Source: Gordius sp. MW1 (taxonomy: Eukaryota; Nematomorpha; Gordioida; Gordea; Gordiidae). From it: a stretch of DNA of 64,000 bases. Positions 63,469 to 64,000 of the stretch are shown here, one piece after another. The stretch is taken from the NCBI GenBank assembly GCA_964036665.1, contig OZ038533.1, forward strand, positions 18,906,575-18,970,574. The letters are read 5' to 3'. Within the stretch, counting starts at the first letter, position 1. Every line of letters starts with the position of its first letter. The notes under the pieces were generated by a model. The model saw nothing but the letters and a program-made list of their open reading frames with translations. It ran no database searches and had not been told where the DNA came from. Both the position numbers and the translations under genes were made by a program.

Positions 63469-64000
63469 GGCAGTGTAGGGAAATTTTCCGGGAAAATTGG
63501 GAAATTCCCAAGGGTTTATAATTTCCCGGTATTTGTCTCATAGCTAATTACATGTGATTTATCATATATTATGTTTTTACAATGTTAATCGACTATGCCT
63601 TGTGGCTATTTATTATATAATTAATATTAAAACAACGGGTTCCTATTTCAATTAAGTATTTATATTTTCCTATAATGTCCAATATTTCATCATTTTTTTA
63701 TTGGAAAAATAATTTAAGCTACAATTTAATAAAGAATTATGTTTTGTACTACTTTATTAAATTACCATAATGAAAATGTTAATGATCTTGGTACAATGAG
63801 GTTAAATCAATACGTAAATATGACATTGATAACTGATGGATGGACTAATTTGCCTAAAGAAAAGATAATCAATTTCACAGTCATAACTCTGATCCCTATA
63901 TTCTGAGGATTTTTAAATACAGGTTTAAATATCACAAAGGAGAATATATTTGTACAAGAAATTCAAAGAAAAATTTGCTGCTATTGTTACGGATAATGCA
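63469..64000 (+). mobile_element. hAT transposon, 5' end with transposase remnant (runs off window)
   Basis: Begins CAGTGTAGGGAAATTTTCC, a hAT-like end, with repeated GGGAAATTCCC motifs. From about 63.83 kb it encodes MTLITDGWTNLPKEKIINF, the RNase H-like core start of hAT/DUF659 transposases (xxTDGWT), interrupted by a stop and a frameshift before AAIVTDNA at the window end. It is dead, and occupies the place where upstream MED14 exons would be expected to begin. Confidence 0.75.

Overview
The window looks like AT-rich animal DNA, most likely from an arthropod and probably an insect; the order is a guess. It has spliceosomal introns of about 60 bp to 11 kb, metazoan-only gene families and a heavy load of small DNA transposons. 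No bacterial operons, rRNA genes or intact tRNA genes were seen. Both real genes lie on the minus strand. I rebuilt them exon by exon from GT-AG sites; apart from one exon 3 acceptor every junction keeps the reading frame, and the coding sums divide by three.

Gene 1 (about 0.36-39.66 kb) is a complete sodium-coupled bicarbonate transporter of the SLC4 family, close to insect Ndae1 and vertebrate SLC4A7/8/10. It has 24 coding exons and two apparent starts. A long form begins at 39,664 and continues through an exon at 28.1-28.3 kb. A short form of 1,471 codons begins at 19,797, about 330 bp downstream of a TATA box in a locally GC-rich region. Oddities are an extracellular loop 3 without cysteines and an unusually long C-terminal tail of about 385 residues.

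Gene 2 (49.67 kb to beyond 63.22 kb) is the C-terminal two thirds of MED14, the Mediator scaffold subunit. Sixteen exons encode 1,022 residues. The N-terminal part should lie past 63.3 kb or outside the window, but the last 530 bp are a hAT transposon.

Introns and the 39.7-49.7 kb spacer are filled with repeats. There are at least five hAT-type families with 8-bp target duplications, called A to E here. There are three long and several short Helentron/HINE-like elements with palindromic tandem arrays, a degenerate RTE-type LINE with two 3' fragments, a piggyBac-like remnant and several inverted-repeat MITEs. Nested insertions such as LINE > hAT C > MITE B give a relative chronology. I saw no novel defence or metabolic system. 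The most interesting signals are the two-promoter SLC4 architecture, a MED14 exon whose sequence recurs in an SLC4 intron, and the HINE-like family carrying tRNA-like and telomere-like modules.
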